Shown piece after piece: positions 1 to 8,397 of a stretch of 64,000 nucleotides of DNA. The stretch comes from a virus: positions 1-64,000 of IMG/VR virus record IMGVR_UViG_3300042479_001216. One strand, 5' to 3'. The first letter of the stretch is position 1, and each line of letters starts with the position of its first letter. The position numbers were made by a program, and so were the translations under genes. The notes below the pieces were generated by a model, which worked only from the letters and a program-made list of their open reading frames with translations, did not search any database and was not told the origin of the DNA.

Positions 1-286
1 AATTAAGTGTATTGTGAGCAAATTTACATTCATCATATATCTGAAAATCATCTTCAAAAATCATTACTGTTTCAATATTTTCATCAAAACATTTCTGTAA
101 TATTGCCAAATGAGATTTGGTGCAAGAGTATTGATGCCAAGAATCAGTCAATGCTGGGAATCTTTCTAATCCATTAATATTATATTTCTCAATTTGTTCC
201 TCAACCCTAACTCTCCTATCTATTGAGTTATCCAAATTAATGTAATATCCTTTTTCAGCTATTATATGGTTTATTATACTAAACAT
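1..286 (-). CDS. Glycosyltransferase family 25-like protein, N-terminal part
   Basis: This gene is cut by the left edge; only about 95 N-terminal residues are visible, starting from an ATG at 284-286. The residues YYINLDNSIDRR, then a conserved Cys followed by SHLAILQKCF and VMIFEDDF, match the N-terminal pattern of GT25 (LPS biosynthesis type) glycosyltransferases: a YxINLxxxxxR start, an SHxxxxxxx helix and an acidic EDD metal/nucleotide-sugar site. It probably transfers a hexose onto a glycan. It lies just downstream of another glycosyltransferase gene on the same strand (10-bp gap), so the sugar genes continue beyond the window. The family call is moderately sure; the substrate is unknown. 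Confidence 0.7.
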   Translation of the reverse strand, partial: MFSIINHIIAEKGYYINLDNSIDRRVRVEEQIEKYNINGLERFPALTDSWHQYSCTKSHLAILQKCFDENIETVMIFEDDFQIYDECKFAHNTLN

Positions 287-296
287 ATATATTAAA

Positions 297-1547
297 TTAA
301 AAATTACCACTTATCTTATCACACCAACCTTTAGATTCACTATGAGGCCAAACAACCCAATACTTTGGCTGCCTTATCGCATTGAATTCCCTCCATATTT
401 TACAGTAATGGTCGGGGTCATTTAACATTCTATTAATTTCATCCTTATCTGCGTCTTTTCGATATATTGTTTCATCATTCTCATCATGGAATGCAACCAC
501 CCAAAAATCATAATCTTTCTCTGGAACTGAATTATAAGACACATCAATACAATGTTTAAATATGCTTGAAAATGAATTTAACCAATCTTCCTCCGTTTCA
601 TAATTATATGTATTTGGGGGGTAAGAATGTTTTAATGTCTCCTCTTGAATAGCCCTTCTTGAAAATAAAATCCCAGCATACCTCTCATAATCCCTTAATG
701 TTCGAACAGAACCAAATCCATACAAACCATTATGACCCTCCTGAACCAAGCCATCCATCCCAAAAAGTTTCTTATTAATTAAATGGCTTTTATTATTTTT
801 ATCAACCCACTCCTTATCATCATCCCATTGTTTTGTTCTGTTCTTTCTTGTATATTCATGATAAACAGTTAATCTATGTGGATGAAATAAATCATAACCA
901 TGTGTATATGCTCTTGCAGCAATTGAGATTTCTTCACCATGAAAATAATATTCTGGGTTATGCTGAACCTCCTTTGAAAATATGCCAAGTGTGAAACAAA
1001 AATGTGCAGAATAAAATCTTGAAGAAACTGGCTGACTTAAATTTTGCCAATTTTTAATAGTATCAGGTAAAAAAAACATTGCACCTTCTGGAATGAATCT
1101 ATCAAATAGCATTCGCCAAGGTTCTTTTGACCTTGCCTCTGGATCATTATCTGGGTCAAAAGAGGATACATACCCTGTTAATAATGGTTTTGGGTAGCCA
1201 GATTTTTGAAGTTGCTTAATCATTTTAATTAAAATATCATCCCAATTTTGTTCAAAACGCATGTGGGAATCAATCTGTAATGTATATTCTTCATTATTAT
1301 ATAATTGTTGAACCATGTTTCTTGCCCAACAAACACCTTTTGTTTCATTATATAATATATCAATAATTTTGAATCTCTTATCTTTTCTCCATTTATCTAA
1401 TGTGCCAAACTTATCATCTGGGTGGTATTGTCGTGCAATTGCAATAACTAGGTTCTTGGGGTTTTTTGCATTTGAAATTATATCTTCTATGGTTGATTCC
1501 AATAAATAATCTCTATAAGATGCAATTTGAACAAATATCTTACTCAT
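297..1547 (-). CDS. GlcNAc-type glycosyltransferase (Glyco_transf GlcNAc family)
   Basis: The 416-residue protein starts MSKIFVQIASYRD and carries the hallmarks of the Skp1-type UDP-GlcNAc transferase family: an IASYRD start, STIEDIISNAKNP, GVCWARNMVQQLY near residues 71-83 and QIDSHMRF near 91-98, where DSH replaces the usual DxD metal site. A later GEEIS(I)AAR segment resembles the family's second acidic site. It would be a cytosolic GT-A enzyme adding GlcNAc or a similar sugar to a protein or glycan. It sits upstream of the GT25-like gene on the minus strand and is probably co-transcribed with it. Acceptor and donor are inferred from the family only. Confidence 0.8.
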   Translation of the reverse strand: MSKIFVQIASYRDYLLESTIEDIISNAKNPKNLVIAIARQYHPDDKFGTLDKWRKDKRFKIIDILYNETKGVCWARNMVQQLYNNEEYTLQIDSHMRFEQNWDDILIKMIKQLQKSGYPKPLLTGYVSSFDPDNDPEARSKEPWRMLFDRFIPEGAMFFLPDTIKNWQNLSQPVSSRFYSAHFCFTLGIFSKEVQHNPEYYFHGEEISIAARAYTHGYDLFHPHRLTVYHEYTRKNRTKQWDDDKEWVDKNNKSHLINKKLFGMDGLVQEGHNGLYGFGSVRTLRDYERYAGILFSRRAIQEETLKHSYPPNTYNYETEEDWLNSFSSIFKHCIDVSYNSVPEKDYDFWVVAFHDENDETIYRKDADKDEINRMLNDPDHYCKIWREFNAIRQPKYWVVWPHSESKGWCDKISGNF

Positions 1548-1599
1548 TTAAAACATTTAATATATTAATATTAAAGTTTTTTACAATAAAGTAAATATT

Positions 1600-3354
1600 C
1601 TACTTTATGTATGGGTTTATTAAATTATATTTTGTTTTTAATATATTAAAATTATGCCTTATTTGACCAGCATTTAAGGGTTCAACATACATTCTAAATG
1701 CCCCCATATCACCTATTAAACTACCCCCAAATTCTTCTTCAAGAGTAATATTTGTGGTTAAACCAGAATATGATGTATTATTTAGTATATCAGTTGGTAA
1801 TAATTCTGGGTCTTGTATTAGGGTGTTATTTGTACATGAACTTAATGTAAGAGAATCTTTAAGCCCTTGTGTGCCACCCCCAACTGAAATATTGAAGGGG
1901 ACGCCAATTTGTCTTTCTTTTAGAGTATTTAATGGTCTTGGGATAATTTCCTCAAAATTATCAATGATGAAGAATATTTTACCATTTATGTATATTCTTA
2001 AATTTCCATTTCTATATTTTTTTGTATTAATCCATGATTGGTCAAAATTAACAACTTCAATGCTTGCATTTGTTTCACCACTTAATTTTGGTTGTATTAA
2101 TTCAATGCTTCTATTGGTTGTTGTTGCAGTATATTCCCTTGAGACTAATAATCCTAACCCCCCAAGTTCTTTTAAATCACAATTTTCAATTAGTCTATCT
2201 CTAACAAATACTGCGTCAATTTGAACCCAATTTTCATCTTGGATATATGTTGTATTTTTAAATTCATCAAATATTCCTTTTGTTGAGCACCATTGATTTA
2301 TAGTTGCACCTGATGTTTCGCAAGTTCCTGTTAGGGTGAATGTTTTTACACAAACTATTGGGTTGCCAGAATTACCACTTAACTGAAGTGATAGTGCATT
2401 TGAAACAGAATCATATAAGGGATTTGGTTCATTAAATATAACATCTTTATCTGGATTTGTTATTCCTGTGATTGGATATACCTTATTACAAGTTGATGCT
2501 GAATATGTGGATGCTGAATAATTTATATCACAATTGCAAGTATCCCAACAAGTTAAGCCAGATGTTGGTCTTGTATATGCACTATATGACACTGGATGTC
2601 CATCAGCAAAATGATAAAACTTATTTTCTGCTCTTGCACCTAAATAAAAGAATGTCCCCTTATTTTTTGGATATCTTACATTCAAACCATTTGTATCGCC
2701 TGTCCATCTATATTTTAATACAAATTCTGCTGTCCAGCCAAGATTTGGTCTTTCTGGGAATATTTCATAATCATAACCAAATAATCTATAAAATCCTTGA
2801 TAAAATGAACCATTTAATGATGAATATTTGAGACTTGATGTTGTTCCAGATGTTATATTATAAGAATAACTATTATCATTATATATTCTATTTGTGCTTG
2901 TTGTGAACCCTGTTATGGGGTGTAATTTTAATCTTCTATCAAATTTATACCTATTATATATATCATTTGTATTTGTATATAAACCATAATTTATTTCAAT
3001 GGTTTGACCAGAAATAACATTGGTTAATCCATTATCAATTCCGGTTAATCCAATATCACATATTGAAATTTTATTTTGGTATGTATTTGCTGTTAAATTA
3101 TAATTTTCTGGATTATAATAATTTTTTGAAACAATAACATCTGTTGATGAATATCCACTTGAATTACCAGAATAGTTAAAATCAAAATTGAATGGCATCC
3201 TATTCCCATCATTCTCAGCAATCAAATTTGATGAAAATACAGTTTCCTCATCAAAATTCAACTCATCCGAAGCCAAACTTATATCAATAATTTCATTTAC
3301 AGGTCTAAATCCAATCTTATTAAAATTATATTGATTAATATTTTGATAACTCAT
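1600..3354 (-). CDS. Putative virion protein with lectin-like C-terminal region
   Basis: This 584-residue protein is rich in Asn, Thr, Ser and Tyr, typical of phage tail or head-decoration proteins, and has no signal peptide or membrane segment. The C-terminal third (about residues 365-560) contains a VQIDAVFVRDR strand, an NGNLRIYINGKIFFIIDNF hairpin and a GVPFNISVGGGTQG strand. That order resembles a concanavalin/LamG-type sandwich, in which a ligand-like NG-K-I hairpin is common. Six or more Cys residues cluster between residues 270 and 395. It is divergently transcribed from the 3395 gene, with a TATTTATT motif 15 bp upstream. The role as a virion protein, possibly glycan-binding, is inference. 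Confidence 0.5.
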   Translation of the reverse strand: MSYQNINQYNFNKIGFRPVNEIIDISLASDELNFDEETVFSSNLIAENDGNRMPFNFDFNYSGNSSGYSSTDVIVSKNYYNPENYNLTANTYQNKISICDIGLTGIDNGLTNVISGQTIEINYGLYTNTNDIYNRYKFDRRLKLHPITGFTTSTNRIYNDNSYSYNITSGTTSSLKYSSLNGSFYQGFYRLFGYDYEIFPERPNLGWTAEFVLKYRWTGDTNGLNVRYPKNKGTFFYLGARAENKFYHFADGHPVSYSAYTRPTSGLTCWDTCNCDINYSASTYSASTCNKVYPITGITNPDKDVIFNEPNPLYDSVSNALSLQLSGNSGNPIVCVKTFTLTGTCETSGATINQWCSTKGIFDEFKNTTYIQDENWVQIDAVFVRDRLIENCDLKELGGLGLLVSREYTATTTNRSIELIQPKLSGETNASIEVVNFDQSWINTKKYRNGNLRIYINGKIFFIIDNFEEIIPRPLNTLKERQIGVPFNISVGGGTQGLKDSLTLSSCTNNTLIQDPELLPTDILNNTSYSGLTTNITLEEEFGGSLIGDMGAFRMYVEPLNAGQIRHNFNILKTKYNLINPYIK

Positions 3355-3369
3355 TTATATTATTATTAT

Positions 3370-3377
3370 AATAAATA
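3370..3377 (-). promoter_or_regulatory. TATTTATT late-promoter-like motif
   Basis: Read on the minus strand this is TATTTATT, 15 bp upstream of the ATG at 3354. It matches the motif that recurs before the first genes of many units in this window. No TTTG box was noticed at the expected distance. Confidence 0.4.
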
Positions 3378-3394
3378 GTATTTAGTGAATATTT

Positions 3395-4183
3395 ATGAAT
3401 AAAAGTCAAATGATAAATATTAACGAAGAATATTTTAATTCACCTTATTATTTTTTAATTAGAGAAAAGACTGATAAATATTCACTATATTTCTCAATAA
3501 ATGGCACATTGTCCGAAGCAAGAGATAATGATGAAGTTGTTCACTTTGATAAAAAAAATATTAAAAAAATAAAAAATCACTTAAATAAAATTGTTAAAAC
3601 CAAAAGAAAACCAACAACAAAGAAGTTAAAAAAAGAATTGGAAGAATTGGTTGATGATGATGGTTCAATGCTAACATCAAAAATCCCCATATTAAATAAT
3701 ACGCAACATACTCATAGAACAATGGATCAAATTATTCCAGCAACAAGGCAAACAAATGACCCTGTAACTCGTGGATATAGAACATATTATGGTGAGGGGA
3801 TTGAAGAGATTGATATGTCCAATGCATTTGGCTATGAGGAAACAAAAAATCTTGATGGTAAAAAAACATATAAATATTTGGTTGATAAACTTGATGTTGA
3901 ACCTGATGAGGCAAAGCAAAGAACAAAAGAATTTGGTAAAGACCCTTCTGGGAAAATAAGCAAAAAGAAAAAGAAAGGGTCTATTGATAAAATGACATTA
4001 TCTGAGTTCAATAAAATGGTTGAAGATTTGGTTGTATCAAAAAGAAATGGAGATAGTGATTTGCAGTCATCAAAAGATGAAACAAATCCAATTATCAAAA
4101 AGAATATTAAAATGTTGAAAACCCAAGCAGAGAAAAACGGATTAAGTATAAATGATTTAATAAAAATGCTAAAAAGTGAATAG
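3395..4183 (+). CDS. Hypothetical charged phage protein
   Basis: I do not recognise this 262-residue protein. It is very rich in Lys, Asp and Glu, with basic stretches near residues 48-75 (KKNIKKIKNHLNKIVKTKRK) and 190-200, a central Tyr/Gly-containing part, and a helical C-terminus ending in LSINDLIKMLKSE. No membrane segment or enzyme motif is visible. It is the first gene of a five-gene rightward group and overlaps the next gene by 8 bp. Its placement beside virion-type genes suggests a structural or internal-head role, but this is not shown by the sequence. Confidence 0.6.
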   Translation: MNKSQMININEEYFNSPYYFLIREKTDKYSLYFSINGTLSEARDNDEVVHFDKKNIKKIKNHLNKIVKTKRKPTTKKLKKELEELVDDDGSMLTSKIPILNNTQHTHRTMDQIIPATRQTNDPVTRGYRTYYGEGIEEIDMSNAFGYEETKNLDGKKTYKYLVDKLDVEPDEAKQRTKEFGKDPSGKISKKKKKGSIDKMTLSEFNKMVEDLVVSKRNGDSDLQSSKDETNPIIKKNIKMLKTQAEKNGLSINDLIKMLKSE

Positions 4184-4646
4184 TAAACTTTATAATAGAC
4201 CAATTCCTTTTCCTCCAGAAATGAAACAACATTTAATGATGTGTATGAACTCTATTGGACAAATTCCCCAAGATAGCGAAGGTTATAAAAGGAATAAAGA
4301 ATTACAAGGGAAAAATACAATATCATATACCCAAATGAAAAGAATAAAAAGTTATTTTGATACTTATAAAGGTGATTTTAAGGATGCTGAATTTATTTTA
4401 AATGGTAGTCTTAAAATGAAATATTGGGTTGAACAAACATTAAATCAAATGAGAGCAAATGTTAAAATGACCCAAAGAAATAGAACAAATGCTGGTGAAT
4501 CAAATCAATTTATTGATTCACATGATAAAGATGATACCAATGTTAGACCATCAGAAACACATAAAAAGGCAACAGAAAGGCATGCTTCCTCAATACCAAA
4601 AATAACAGAGGAAATAAATAAAATAAAAAAATTAATAAAATATTAA
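4176..4646 (+). CDS. Hypothetical protein, GTG start
   Basis: The 156-residue reading frame opens with GTG at 4176 inside the end of the previous gene (8-bp overlap). The first in-frame ATG is at 4221 (MKQHLMMCMN), so the start is not certain. The protein is basic and helical with the order RPIPFPPEMKQHL, YTQMKRIKSYFD, NGSLKMKYWVEQTLNQMR, and a polar C-terminus ending in coiled-coil-like KITEEINKIKKLIKY. It is not recognised. Tight coupling to its neighbours suggests that the 3395-5972 genes form one operon. Confidence 0.6.
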   Translation: MNSKLYNRPIPFPPEMKQHLMMCMNSIGQIPQDSEGYKRNKELQGKNTISYTQMKRIKSYFDTYKGDFKDAEFILNGSLKMKYWVEQTLNQMRANVKMTQRNRTNAGESNQFIDSHDKDDTNVRPSETHKKATERHASSIPKITEEINKIKKLIKY

Positions 4647-4650
4647 AATT

Positions 4651-4950
4651 ATGGGAGATGAATTAGCAATTGATTTAAGCCAAAATATTGAAAATAATTT
4701 GAGCAAATTTGCAGAAGAGCAAAGAGCAAAGCTATTACCAAAAAATGAATATAAGGATATAGCATTTGAATATTCATCAAAAAATCCAAATGCCCTTGGG
4801 GATGGCGATGGAAAAGGTAGGGGCAATGGTATTTTCCTTGATACTCATACACCAACAATTGGAACACAACTAGATGTTACTGAAAGAAAAAGTGAAATAA
4901 AAATAAATAAATTTAAGGAAAAAAATCCATATCCAGATTTTAAGAAATGA
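4651..4950 (+). CDS. Hypothetical small protein
   Basis: This is a 99-residue soluble protein of unknown function. Residues 1-50 look helical and acidic. A Gly/Asp-rich turn region (NALGDGDGKGRGNG) follows, then a TPTIGTQLDVTERKSE strand and a basic end KFKEKNPYPDFKK. The gene starts 4 bp after its upstream neighbour and overlaps the downstream gene by 4 bp (ATGA), which indicates translational coupling. No family is recognised. Confidence 0.6.
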   Translation: MGDELAIDLSQNIENNLSKFAEEQRAKLLPKNEYKDIAFEYSSKNPNALGDGDGKGRGNGIFLDTHTPTIGTQLDVTERKSEIKINKFKEKNPYPDFKK

Positions 4951-5375
4951 AATTAACAAATACATTAAAATCATTATTAACAGAAATTGCTTCAATTGAA
5001 TCAATTGCTTCAGCAATAAAGGGTAGACAAGTCTGTGTCGTTTATTATGATGGTGATGAGCCAGGGGGTAAAGGATTAAGACTAATTGAACCTGTTTGTC
5101 TTGGTACAACCAAAGGTGGGAATAGAGCAGTTAGGGCATATGATATTGAAGGGGCTTCACATACTGGTTATTTGGGGAAACAAATTCTACCCGGTTGGAG
5201 GATATTTAGATTGGATAAAATAATGTCATTAAATCCATCAGGTGAAGTATTTACAACCCCAAGAGAAGGGTTTAACTTTAATGGGGATAAAACTTTCAGA
5301 GGTGGTGTGTGCTTGGTTAAAGCAGAATTTGATGGGGATTATAATACACCAGAAGATGAAATAAATATTACATAA
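4947..5375 (+). CDS. WYL-like domain protein
   Basis: The 142-residue protein starts with a short helix (residues 1-22). Then comes an order resembling the WYL fold: IASAIKGRQVCVVYYDGDEPG, LRLIEPVCLGTT, GNRAVRAYDIEGAS and WRIFRLDKIMSL (about residues 22-92). In bacterial WYL proteins the matching elements are an IxxAIxxxxxxxxxY start, RxIEPxxLG, a WYLxAYD core and xRxFRLDRI. WYL domains sense ligands and often regulate defence or DNA damage genes. No helix-turn-helix is present here, so it would act alone or with a partner. The gene overlaps its upstream neighbour by 4 bp. The assignment is by pattern and not certain. Confidence 0.5.
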   Translation: MKLTNTLKSLLTEIASIESIASAIKGRQVCVVYYDGDEPGGKGLRLIEPVCLGTTKGGNRAVRAYDIEGASHTGYLGKQILPGWRIFRLDKIMSLNPSGEVFTTPREGFNFNGDKTFRGGVCLVKAEFDGDYNTPEDEINIT

Positions 5376-5399
5376 AATACCAAATAAATATTACATAAT

Positions 5400-5972
5400 A
5401 TGGAAAATGATTTAATGCAAAAACTAATGAAATCCAAAGCAATAATGGATGTTCACAACAAGTTACCAAGAAGTGGTAACGCAATACCAACGGGTGATAA
5501 TGTTGATTTTTCAATACCAAATGCAAGATATAATATACCTGATGATATACTATCTGAAAATGAAATGACAGCACCAGTTATGCCAATAAGAAATATTGAA
5601 ACCCCCTCTGAAGATGCAATAAAGAAATCAAGATTGCCAGATGAAATTAAAAGGATTATGCTGGAACATCCAATTGCACAAGTTCAGCAACCTATTGGTA
5701 GAAATATTTTAACAGATGAGATGGTTGAAAAAGCATCAAAATTAATGGGCAATAAACCAAAACAAAATATAGTAGAACAAAAACAAGTATCAAACACACA
5801 AATAGACGCAGAATATATTAAAAAAATTGTAAAAGAAACAGTTAAATCAACCATTAAAGAAATGGGGTTATTAACAGAAAGTACAGAGAAGTCAGATGAG
5901 TTTTTCCAATTTAGGGTGGGGTCACATATTTTTGAAGGTAAAATACAAAAGATTAAAAAAATTAAAAGTTAA
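5400..5972 (+). CDS. Hypothetical phage protein
   Basis: This 190-residue protein is not recognised. Its first half is Pro/Asn-rich and probably disordered (NARYNIPDDILSENEMTAP). Residues 80-115 contain LPDEIKRIMLEHPIAQ. The C-terminal region has a helix IDAEYIKKIVKETVKSTIKE and then a small beta unit FFQFRVGSHIFEGKIQKIKK. The helix-plus-hairpin ending and the location suggest a virion assembly or head-associated protein, but only weakly. It is the last gene before a strong terminator at 5999-6033. Confidence 0.6.
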   Translation: MENDLMQKLMKSKAIMDVHNKLPRSGNAIPTGDNVDFSIPNARYNIPDDILSENEMTAPVMPIRNIETPSEDAIKKSRLPDEIKRIMLEHPIAQVQQPIGRNILTDEMVEKASKLMGNKPKQNIVEQKQVSNTQIDAEYIKKIVKETVKSTIKEMGLLTESTEKSDEFFQFRVGSHIFEGKIQKIKKIKS

Positions 5973-5998
5973 TTAAATAATTATTTTGTTTGTAAAAA

Positions 5999-6033
5999 GC
6001 AATATGCAATCTCTGCATATTGCTTTTTTTTTT
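5999..6033 (+). terminator. Rho-independent terminator after the 3395-5972 operon
   Basis: A perfect 10-bp stem, GCAATATGCA (5999-6008) with TGCATATTGC (6014-6023), encloses a 5-nt loop and is followed by ten T residues (6024-6033). AAAA before the stem can pair with the first Ts and lengthen it. It lies 27 bp after the stop of the last gene in the operon. Confidence 0.9.
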
Positions 6034-6038
6034 GATTT

Positions 6039-6046
6039 TATTTATT
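6039..6046 (+). promoter_or_regulatory. TATTTATT promoter-like motif before the sugar island
   Basis: TATTTATT lies 23 bp upstream of the ATG at 6070 and directly after the terminator, so a new transcription unit must start about here. It matches the motif recurring upstream of other leading genes in the window. Confidence 0.4.
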
Positions 6047-6069
6047 ATATTTAAATATAAAATATAAAA

Positions 6070-7290
6070 ATGAGTAAACAAATAAAAGTTTTAGTAGTCC
6101 CATCTGACCGCTCTGGGGTTGGAAAATTCCGCTCAATTGACCCCCATCTTTTCTTACAATCAGAATATTCTGGTGAATTTCACATAGATATTGATTATGA
6201 ACCCCCAATGGATGATATGAACTTTTGGAAGAATTATGAAATTGTTGCTTTCCATAGAAGTATTGGTCATGATTTTGATAAAGCAAAGAGCCTTATATTA
6301 ACATTAAATAATATGGGTATAATTACAATTTGTGATATTGATGATTATTGGATGCCAACAAAGGATCACCCAATACATGAGATTATAAAAATTCATAAAA
6401 TAAATGAAAAAATAATTGAAAATTTAAAAGCAGCAAAATATGTTACAACAACAACAAAATTATATGCAGATTTAATCAAAAAATATAATAAAAATGTTTT
6501 TGTGTTTCCAAATGCTATAAATCCAAATGACCCCCAATTTAATGAGCCAACCCTTGAATCTGATAGGGTTAGAGTGGGTTGGCTTGGTGGGTCTAGTCAT
6601 CAACATGATTTAATGATTTTAGATAAACCATTTAGTTCATTAACAAAATATTCAAATAAATTACAATTTGTATTATGTGGATTTGATACTAGGGGTTCTG
6701 TTACTGAAATTAATTCTGAAACAAAAGAGCAAAAGAAAAGAAATATTAAACCAGAAGAAACTGTATGGGCAAGATATGAAGAAATATTTACACAAAAATA
6801 TTCTACAATAAGTGAGGATTATAAAAAATATTTGTTTAAATTTGTACAAGAACCTTATGATAAAGAAAATAATGAGGCTTATTTAAGAGTGTGGACAAAA
6901 CCTGTTACTGCATATGCTAAGAATTATGCAAAATTTGACATATCTTTAGCACCAATAAAGAATCACATTTTTAATGAAATGAAGTCGCAATTAAAAGTAA
7001 TTGAAGCTGGGTTTTATAAAAAAGCATTAATAGCCTCAAACTTTGGTCCTTATACGATTGATTTGAAACATGGATTAGATAGAGGTACTTTTGTAAAGGG
7101 GGGGAATGCTTTGCTTGTTGATGCTGATAGGAATGGGGTTGATTGGGCAAAGTATATTGAAAAGTTACTGAAGAATCCCAACTTAGTACAAGACCTTGGA
7201 GAAAATTTATATGAAACAGTAAAGGATACATATTCCTTAATTACTGTAACAAAAAATAGAGCAGAATTTTATAAGTCACTAATTAAATAA
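6070..7290 (+). CDS. Glycosyltransferase, GT-B fold (GT1/GT4-like)
   Basis: The 406-residue protein has an N-terminal Rossmann-like part (KVLVVPSDRSGVGKFRSIDP) and then CDIDDYW and PNAINP. A second Rossmann domain begins with VRVGWLGGSSHQHDL near residue 173, and a later segment, KVIEAGFYKKALIASNFGPY, resembles the nucleotide-sugar-binding E-x7-E region of GT4 enzymes. NAINPND resembles the linker seen in phage and bacterial GT4 proteins. It is the first gene of the long rightward sugar region. Donor and acceptor cannot be read from the sequence. Confidence 0.75.
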   Translation: MSKQIKVLVVPSDRSGVGKFRSIDPHLFLQSEYSGEFHIDIDYEPPMDDMNFWKNYEIVAFHRSIGHDFDKAKSLILTLNNMGIITICDIDDYWMPTKDHPIHEIIKIHKINEKIIENLKAAKYVTTTTKLYADLIKKYNKNVFVFPNAINPNDPQFNEPTLESDRVRVGWLGGSSHQHDLMILDKPFSSLTKYSNKLQFVLCGFDTRGSVTEINSETKEQKKRNIKPEETVWARYEEIFTQKYSTISEDYKKYLFKFVQEPYDKENNEAYLRVWTKPVTAYAKNYAKFDISLAPIKNHIFNEMKSQLKVIEAGFYKKALIASNFGPYTIDLKHGLDRGTFVKGGNALLVDADRNGVDWAKYIEKLLKNPNLVQDLGENLYETVKDTYSLITVTKNRAEFYKSLIK

Positions 7291-7297
7291 CTACAAC

Positions 7298-7999
7298 ATG
7301 ATAAATGTACCTTTAAACAAAATCTTATTCCTTGACATTGAAACTGTTGGTTGTGAAGCCAGTTTTGATGCCTTAAAAACAAACAAACCTGAATTAGCCT
7401 TTCAGTTTGAAAATTATTATGATTGGTTTGAAAAAAGATTTCCAGAGGATGGTGCTGATGGTTTTGATTCTATGTTTCATAATCGTTCAGCACTTGTTTC
7501 TGAGTTCCTAAAAATTGCTTGTGTTTCTCTGGCATTTGTTAATGATGATGGGTCAATTAAAATGCAATCATTTTCTGGAAAAGACGAATTGGATATTCTT
7601 AAAAAAACCCAAAAGGTTCTTCAAAAAGTTGGCTCATTAAATTATTTCCTTTGTGGCCATAATGTTAAGGGATTTGATATTCCAGTATTGGCTAAGAGAA
7701 TGATGATTAATGGACTGATGCCCCCAAAGATTTTACCAAGTTTTGATACTAAACCTTGGGAAGTTAAAGCAATAGACACAAAAGACATTTGGCAATATGG
7801 TCAATTTGGTTCAATTGCATCTTTAGAGTTAATGTGTGTTAGTCTTGGTATAGAATCATCAAAGAATATGGATGTTACAGGTAATAAAGTACATGACGCA
7901 TATTGGAATGACAACAATATTGAAGGTATTACAAAATATTGTGAGAGGGATGTTGAGGTTTTAATTGATGTAATTAAGAAACTTTTAATTTTAAAATAA
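7298..7999 (+). CDS. DnaQ/PolB-like 3'-5' exonuclease
   Basis: The 233-residue protein shows the DEDD exonuclease motifs. These are FLDIETVG near residues 10-17 (Exo I, D and E), GHNVKGFDIPVL near 123-134 (Exo II) and YCERDVEVLIDV near 210-221 (Exo III, where D follows a Y-x3-D type arrangement). Size and motifs fit the stand-alone 'DNA polymerase B exonuclease-like' family found in Bacteroidota and phages. It would remove nucleotides from DNA 3' ends in repair or replication. It is 7 bp after the preceding glycosyltransferase and 3 bp before the next gene, so it is embedded in an operon otherwise about sugars and nucleotides. Confidence 0.85.
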   Translation: MINVPLNKILFLDIETVGCEASFDALKTNKPELAFQFENYYDWFEKRFPEDGADGFDSMFHNRSALVSEFLKIACVSLAFVNDDGSIKMQSFSGKDELDILKKTQKVLQKVGSLNYFLCGHNVKGFDIPVLAKRMMINGLMPPKILPSFDTKPWEVKAIDTKDIWQYGQFGSIASLELMCVSLGIESSKNMDVTGNKVHDAYWNDNNIEGITKYCERDVEVLIDVIKKLLILK

Positions 8000-8002
8000 G
8001 GT

Positions 8003-8392
8003 ATGAAGGTCTGGGTAAATGGTTGTTTTGACGTTTTACATATTGGGCATATTCATTTGTTAGAATATGCAAAAAGTTTTGGTTATGTATTTGTTGGGTT
8101 AGATAGTGATATGAGAGTTAAAGAATTAAAGGGTAATGATAGACCCTTTAATTCTTTGGATGCAAGATTTAAAGTAATGTCCTCTTTAAAATATGTTGAT
8201 GAAGTAACTTCTTTTGATTCTGATACTGAATTAAAATCAATTTTGGCTTACTATCAACCAGATATAATGATTATTGGAGATGATTATAAGGGGAAAGAAA
8301 TAATTGGTCAAGAATTTGTTAAAGAGGTTGTTTTCTTTGAAAAAACACCTAATATTAGTACAACTAAAATATTAAATAACAATAAAAACTAA
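8003..8392 (+). CDS. Cytidylyltransferase-like nucleotidyltransferase (RfaE/HldE domain II type)
   Basis: The protein is a single 129-residue nucleotidyltransferase domain. GCFDVLHIGHIHLL at residues 7-20 holds the HxGH ATP-binding motif, SDMRVKELKG matches the SDxxVxxLKG segment, RPFNSLDARFKVMSSL fits RPxxxxxxRxxxLxxL, and NISTTKI near residue 117 is the C-terminal (I)STT motif. GDDYKGKEIIG is close to the GGDYxxxxxVG of heptose-phosphate adenylyltransferases (HldE C-terminal domain). It may activate a sugar phosphate, possibly heptose, or glycerol phosphate as in TagD. The heptose kinase and isomerase partners are not in the window. The fold is sure; the substrate is not. Confidence 0.85.
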   Translation: MKVWVNGCFDVLHIGHIHLLEYAKSFGYVFVGLDSDMRVKELKGNDRPFNSLDARFKVMSSLKYVDEVTSFDSDTELKSILAYYQPDIMIIGDDYKGKEIIGQEFVKEVVFFEKTPNISTTKILNNNKN

Positions 8393-8397
8393 AAAAA

